A DNA stretch of 7,473 nt from assembly GCA_947499275.1 (NCBI GenBank), contig CANMNM010000059.1:1-7473 (forward strand). The letters run 5' to 3'. Both the position numbers and the translations under genes were made by a program. Origin of the DNA: Actinomycetota bacterium. GTDB lineage: Bacteria > Actinomycetota > Actinomycetes > S36-B12. The notes below the pieces were generated by a model, which searched no databases, was not told where the DNA came from, and saw only the letters and a list, made by a program, of their open reading frames with translations. Of this stretch, positions 5,798 through 7,473 are shown piece by piece (position 1 is the stretch's first letter; each line of letters begins with the position of its first letter).

Positions 5798-5824
5798 GAA
5801 ATTTCACCCTGTAGCGGCCGATAA
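5798..5824 (+). promoter_or_regulatory. Sigma-28-like promoter upstream of the pseudokinase gene
   Basis: GAAATTTC (5798-5805), 11-base spacer, GCCGATAA (5817-5824). The -10 is a perfect match to the FliA/WhiG consensus and the spacer is canonical. The -35 keeps the AAA and TT of TAAAGTTT rather than the TCAG variant. Transcription from about 5831 gives a leader of about 47 bases before the GTG at 5878, ending in a purine-rich AGGGAAGGGAA ribosome binding region. Confidence 0.7.
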
Positions 5825-5877
5825 TACTTAACAGGACACGTATCCCTCGGTGTGAATTCGGGGGTTAGGGAAGGGAA

Positions 5878-7023
5878 GTGGTACCAATTATCACTCTATC
5901 GTCTGTGCCGGACGGCGTAACCGTTGTCGCCTCAGTTGAGAAGGCAGAGCAGATGGCGGAGCGTAAAAAGGCTCCTCCCCTCATCATTTTGGAATCCTTG
6001 CAGGCCTATTTGGATGAAATGGGATTCGGCACGGGTGAGCTGCTTTGGGGCCGGATGGGAACGCAGGCCTCCTCGGGTACTTTCCACCTCGCGCGCGATG
6101 CAAATGTCCAATTTGCCCTCAAGCGGCGCCTCAATGGGCCTACGCCAAGCGATGTCATGAGCTTGGAAGATGAGATCTCGCTGCTAAAGATCCTGCGGGA
6201 CAACCACCTGCACGCCCCTGAAATTTTGCACGTGTGTAATGACAGCAGCATCATTGGCGCACCCTTCTATCTCAGTGCATTCCTGCCTGGCGAACGAGTT
6301 GTCAATTCCATCCCTGAGGACTTGGACAATGTTGAAGACAAGGTCGGGATGTCCCGCCGGGCCATTGATGACCTAGCCCGCATTCAGGTTGAAATCAGCC
6401 CTGATCAGGTTGCCGGCCTTGACCACGGAGGAAGTGACCTGCGCAAACTGGTTTTGGAGTCCAAGCGCCTAGCCCGCAAACTCAAGATGCGCCGCCTTCC
6501 CGGATTCGAGATCCTGGGGGAGCATCTATTAGAAAACTTCCCCGAAACCCGGCCCTCGGTCCTGAGCCACGGCCGCTACAGCATGCAAAACCTGTTATTT
6601 CTACCTAAGTCCCCACCGACCATTTCTGGGGTTTTCGGCTGGGAACGTGCCACGGCCTGCGATCCCCTCATGGATCTGGGCTATTTCACGGCCACCTACT
6701 CTGCCCGCGACCTCCCAGAGACCCCGCTGGATACCGCACCCGTTACCCGCGATGAAGACGGATTCCTCTCTCGAAATGAACTCATTAACGTGTATCGCAT
6801 CGCAACACACCAGGACACAGCCGAGCTCCCGTGGTTTCAAACCTTCTGTTTGTGGAGGGAGGCTGTGCGCCTAGAAGAGATTTACGAGCGGCTAATGAAT
6901 AAGGAAGCCGTTCCCAGTAAGTCCTTCGCCCTCAAACTACGCGATGGCGTCCCGGCCGTCTTGGCCAATGCTGCCTACTTCTCTAAAGTTGACGGAGTTG
7001 AGGCGGTAGCCCCCAAGCGCTAG
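5878..7023 (+). CDS. ACAD10/11-like phosphotransferase-family protein, probable pseudokinase
   Basis: A cytoplasmic 381-residue protein of the aminoglycoside/choline kinase-like superfamily (APH fold). Residues 39-90 resemble the N lobe, with a nucleotide-loop-like GTQASSGTFHL and candidate ATP lysine K82 in FALKRRLNG. EDEISLLKIL (about 97-106) fits the partner-glutamate helix, and then GAPFYLSAFLPGERV is a clear match to the family GxPFYxMexxxGxx. The catalytic loop reads SHGRYSMQNLLF (H231-G232-R233, N238) where the family has HGDYxxxNLLF. The metal-binding motif reads GVFGWERATACDPLMDLGYF (G254) where the family has VLDWExAxxGDPxxDLxY. Both catalytic aspartates are thus replaced (Arg and Gly), predicting a pseudokinase or a binding protein. 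The C terminus, FCLWREAVRLEEIYERLMNK, keeps the family helix. GTG at 5878 is used, though ATG at 5954 is possible. A sigma-28-like promoter lies upstream. Confidence 0.8.
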   Translation: MVPIITLSSVPDGVTVVASVEKAEQMAERKKAPPLIILESLQAYLDEMGFGTGELLWGRMGTQASSGTFHLARDANVQFALKRRLNGPTPSDVMSLEDEISLLKILRDNHLHAPEILHVCNDSSIIGAPFYLSAFLPGERVVNSIPEDLDNVEDKVGMSRRAIDDLARIQVEISPDQVAGLDHGGSDLRKLVLESKRLARKLKMRRLPGFEILGEHLLENFPETRPSVLSHGRYSMQNLLFLPKSPPTISGVFGWERATACDPLMDLGYFTATYSARDLPETPLDTAPVTRDEDGFLSRNELINVYRIATHQDTAELPWFQTFCLWREAVRLEEIYERLMNKEAVPSKSFALKLRDGVPAVLANAAYFSKVDGVEAVAPKR

Positions 7024-7026
7024 GTC

Positions 7027-7053
7027 TTAAGCGCTAGATATTTGTGCGCTTAA
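7027..7053 (+). terminator. Inverted repeat after the pseudokinase gene
   Basis: TTAAGCGC (7027-7034) and GCGCTTAA (7046-7053) form a perfect 8-base-pair stem with an 11-base loop, three bases after the stop codon. Only TT and then CC follow, so there is no real U-tract. It could be a weak terminator, an mRNA end-stabilising hairpin or a protein-binding site. Confidence 0.45.
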
Positions 7054-7057
7054 TTCC

Positions 7058-7084
7058 TCAGCATCTGGTCTTTGGAACCGATCC
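7058..7084 (+). promoter_or_regulatory. Weak sigma-28-like site upstream of the NlpC/P60 gene
   Basis: TCAGCATC (7058-7065), 11-base spacer, ACCGATCC (7077-7084). It keeps TCAG and CCGAT at the same spacing as the stronger sites but lacks the ATAA end of the -10. A start near 7091 would leave a leader of about 52 bases. Confidence 0.35.
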
Positions 7085-7103
7085 TTTCCCATTGATGCGC
7101 GAT

Positions 7104-7128
7104 TTTCCGCGCCTGAATTTCCGCGCCT
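7104..7128 (+). repeat. Tandem 11-base direct repeat in the NlpC/P60 leader
   Basis: TTTCCGCGCCT occurs at 7104-7114 and again at 7118-7128, a 14-base period, between the weak promoter-like site and the GTG at 7143. It could be an operator or a leftover duplication. No function can be read from the sequence. Confidence 0.6.
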
Positions 7129-7142
7129 AAACGGGAGTTAAC

Positions 7143-7473
7143 GTGAGTATCAACGATGTCATGTCGCGGATCGGAGAGATCCGAAGCCGACTTGAGCTTC
7201 CCCCGCTACAAACGGGATTTGCCGCGCCTATGGCCGGGTCGAATGTAATCGATGCCAATTCCCAATTCCCCAGCCCCACAGGGACGGATTTTCAGTCCAC
7301 CCTCGACGCAATGACAGATCCGGCCCCGGGCCTATCGGGTGCGCAAAACCAGATGGGCGCTTTATCTCAGCCTGCCGGCACCGGAATGTTGTCCTCGGAT
7401 ACCGAACTTGGCGCTCGAATGTCTGAATATGCGGTCAACTTTGTCGATGTTCCTTACGTGGCTGGTGGAAATA
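7143..7473 (+). CDS. NlpC/P60-type peptidoglycan hydrolase, N-terminal part (cut by window end)
   Basis: Only the first 110 residues are present and the frame is open to the window end. GTG at 7143 is chosen because GGAG (7134-7137) precedes it by five bases. The protein opens with a short helix (INDVMSRIGEIRSRLE), a type of N terminus I associate with wall hydrolases in actinobacterial flagellar clusters. A Pro, Ser and Gly-rich linker follows (about 20-85). The last residues, ARMSEYAVNFVDVPYVAGGN, match the start of the NlpC/P60 domain (A..yvGvPYvwGG). The catalytic Cys of the expected DCSG motif would lie just beyond the window. Such enzymes cut peptide stems in peptidoglycan. In flagellar clusters they probably open the wall for the rod, replacing the FlgJ muramidase. 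No signal peptide is visible, consistent with export by the flagellar apparatus itself (inference). Confidence 0.8.
   Translation, partial: MSINDVMSRIGEIRSRLELPPLQTGFAAPMAGSNVIDANSQFPSPTGTDFQSTLDAMTDPAPGLSGAQNQMGALSQPAGTGMLSSDTELGARMSEYAVNFVDVPYVAGGN

Noticed and set aside
1..7473. CRISPR arrays, tRNA or rRNA genes, insertion sequences, integrases and prophage genes.
   Set aside because: None seen: no regularly spaced repeats, cloverleaf-like arms, transposase motifs or terminal inverted repeats could be supported.

Overview
The window is part of a flagellar gene cluster from a Gram-positive, actinobacterium-like organism. Three things suggest this. The FlgN-like chaperone is of the actinobacterial type. 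fliW and csrA sit side by side. Many genes start with GTG, and base composition is near 50% GC by eye. I cannot name the lineage. A flagellated, moderate-GC freshwater or marine actinobacterium would fit, but that is inference.

Layout. Bases 2-208 are the 3' end of flagellin (fliC), followed by a strong hairpin at 246-274. A 253-base intergenic region then carries two tandem sigma-28 (FliA/WhiG-type) promoter-like sites. A compact plus-strand operon follows: flgN (462-956), flgK (958-2286), flgL (2296-3186), fliW (3218-3634) and csrA (3642-3902). These supply the hook-filament junction proteins, their chaperone, and the FliW-CsrA switch that tunes flagellin translation to filament assembly.

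From 3899 to 5706 lies a block of poorly known genes with changing strand. It holds a minus-strand membrane-anchored bacterial PH-domain protein (3899-4381), a plus-strand unrecognised 225-residue protein (4462-5139), a minus-strand membrane-anchored coiled-coil protein (5136-5468) and a likely minus-strand small membrane protein (5530-5706). Both convergent gene pairs end in the same interlocked TTAG stop overlap.

Bases 5878-7023 encode a protein of the aminoglycoside/choline-kinase-like (ACAD10/11-type) phosphotransferase family. Both catalytic aspartates appear to be replaced, so it is probably a pseudokinase. It lies behind a perfect sigma-28 -10 box. At 7143 begins an NlpC/P60-type peptidoglycan hydrolase, cut by the window end, probably the wall-opening enzyme of the flagellar rod/hook section.

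The most useful finding is a repeated promoter motif, TCAG-N15-NCCGATA-like. It occurs at four intergenic places, with a fifth site that has a different -35. It ties the unknown coiled-coil gene and the pseudokinase to the flagellar regulon. The flagellar genes are ordinary. The novelty lies in the unknown genes wired to the same promoter type.
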